Assembly: GCA_913062745.1 (NCBI GenBank)
Contig: CAJXXJ010000031.1
Span: 1 to 13,993, forward strand
Direction: 5' to 3'
Origin: an uncultured Phaeodactylibacter sp.
GTDB taxonomy: Bacteria > Bacteroidota > Bacteroidia > Chitinophagales > Saprospiraceae
DNA length: 13,993 bases
The notes beneath the pieces are model-generated. The model ran no database searches. It was given only the letters and a program-made list of their open reading frames with translations, and was not told where the DNA came from. The translations under genes were made by a program, and so were the position numbers. This document shows positions 13,745-13,993 of this stretch, piece by piece. Numbering within the stretch: position 1 is the stretch's first letter; each line of letters opens with the position of its first letter.

Positions 13745-13993
13745 ATGTATCCTAGAAACTACTCAAACCGTCCGTCTGCATTGCAGCGCTTGTTGTCTGC
13801 CTACGAGGCGCAGTTCCGGCTTAGCCGGGAGCAATATTTTGAGGAGCAGGCCTACTTGCAGATTATCGAATTCTTTGAAGAGGACTGTCAGCTGTCCAAG
13901 GCATTGGAAGCTTCTGAGCGGTCACTCCGTCACCACCCGTCTTCTGCCGGGCTGTACCTGAAGAAAGCACAGTTGCTTATGGATATGAAGCGG
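13745..13993 (+). CDS. TPR-repeat protein, C-terminus cut by window edge
   Basis: The ATG at 13745 opens a frame that continues to the window edge, giving 83 residues: MYPRNYSNRPSALQRLL..., then YFEEQAYLQIIEFFEEDCQLSKALEASERSLRHHPSSAGLYLKKAQLLMD. The last part is a clear tetratricopeptide unit (Ala/Leu spacing, ALEAS...HPSSAGLYLKKA). The first 45 residues resemble the N-terminus of cytosolic Bacteroidota TPR proteins, in which a YF-x-EE...II-FFEE segment precedes the repeats. There is no signal peptide, unlike the other two TPR proteins here, and none of their APAADGQR-type motifs is visible, so I do not treat it as their paralogue. Role unknown; TPR proteins generally mediate protein contacts. 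Confidence 0.75.
   Translation, partial: MYPRNYSNRPSALQRLLSAYEAQFRLSREQYFEEQAYLQIIEFFEEDCQLSKALEASERSLRHHPSSAGLYLKKAQLLMDMKR

Noticed and set aside
13534..13755. 73-codon plus-strand frame in the AT-rich spacer
   Set aside because: No recognisable features, poor composition for a gene of this genome, and it overlaps the TPR gene start in a different frame.
1..13993. CRISPR arrays, transposase genes, tRNA or rRNA genes, defence or secondary-metabolite clusters
   Set aside because: No spaced direct repeats, DDE-type transposase motifs, tRNA-like TPsiC/anticodon arrangements, rRNA-like stretches or defence-family motifs were seen on either strand.

Overview
The window looks like chromosomal DNA from a marine or environmental Bacteroidota bacterium, probably of the Saprospiria (Lewinella-like) type. 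Four signs point there. Promoters match the Bacteroidota sigma form TAnnTTTG (clear copies before purH, the YbaB gene, the EamA gene and the VWA-like gene). Start codons lack Shine-Dalgarno sequences. One protein carries the C-terminal sorting domain (CHU_C) used by the type IX secretion system. The ECF sigma / membrane anti-sigma / Spy-like sensor trio and the 'PYSRFGLGD' outer-membrane protein are also typical of that phylum. The species call is an inference from gene content only.

Layout: (1) Positions 1-1905, minus strand: a two-gene module of a metallopeptidase-like/VWA protein and a MoxR-type AAA+ ATPase; the ATPase runs off the left edge. (2) Positions 1906-2381: a divergent intergenic region with the module's promoter, a 164-bp imperfect palindromic element with matching ends (MITE-like), a minus-strand terminator with a possible small RNA in front of it, and a clear purH promoter. 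(3) Positions 2382-7400, plus strand: purH, coaX, a predicted outer-membrane beta-barrel protein and a secreted TPR protein, tightly packed and probably one operon. (4) Positions 7434-7474: a strong bidirectional terminator where this operon meets minus-strand genes. (5) Positions 7526-10721, minus strand: a TPR lipoprotein that is a paralogue of the secreted TPR protein facing it, a LamG + CHU_C secreted protein, and a YbaB/EbfC nucleoid-associated protein. (6) Positions 10882-12432, plus strand: ECF sigma factor, one-TM anti-sigma candidate, and periplasmic Spy/CpxP-like putative sensor, closed by a terminator nested inside a 15-bp perfect inverted repeat. (7) Positions 12561-13478, plus strand: an EamA/DMT transporter starting with TTG. 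(8) An AT-rich spacer, then the start of another TPR protein that runs off the right edge.

Most of the window is ordinary housekeeping and envelope biology: purine and CoA synthesis, outer-membrane and secreted proteins, and an envelope-stress-type signalling cassette. I saw no CRISPR array, transposase, tRNA, rRNA or defence system. The least explained parts are the palindromic element with its neighbouring orphan terminator and possible small RNA, the nested repeat at 12437-12521, and the convergent pair of TPR paralogues.
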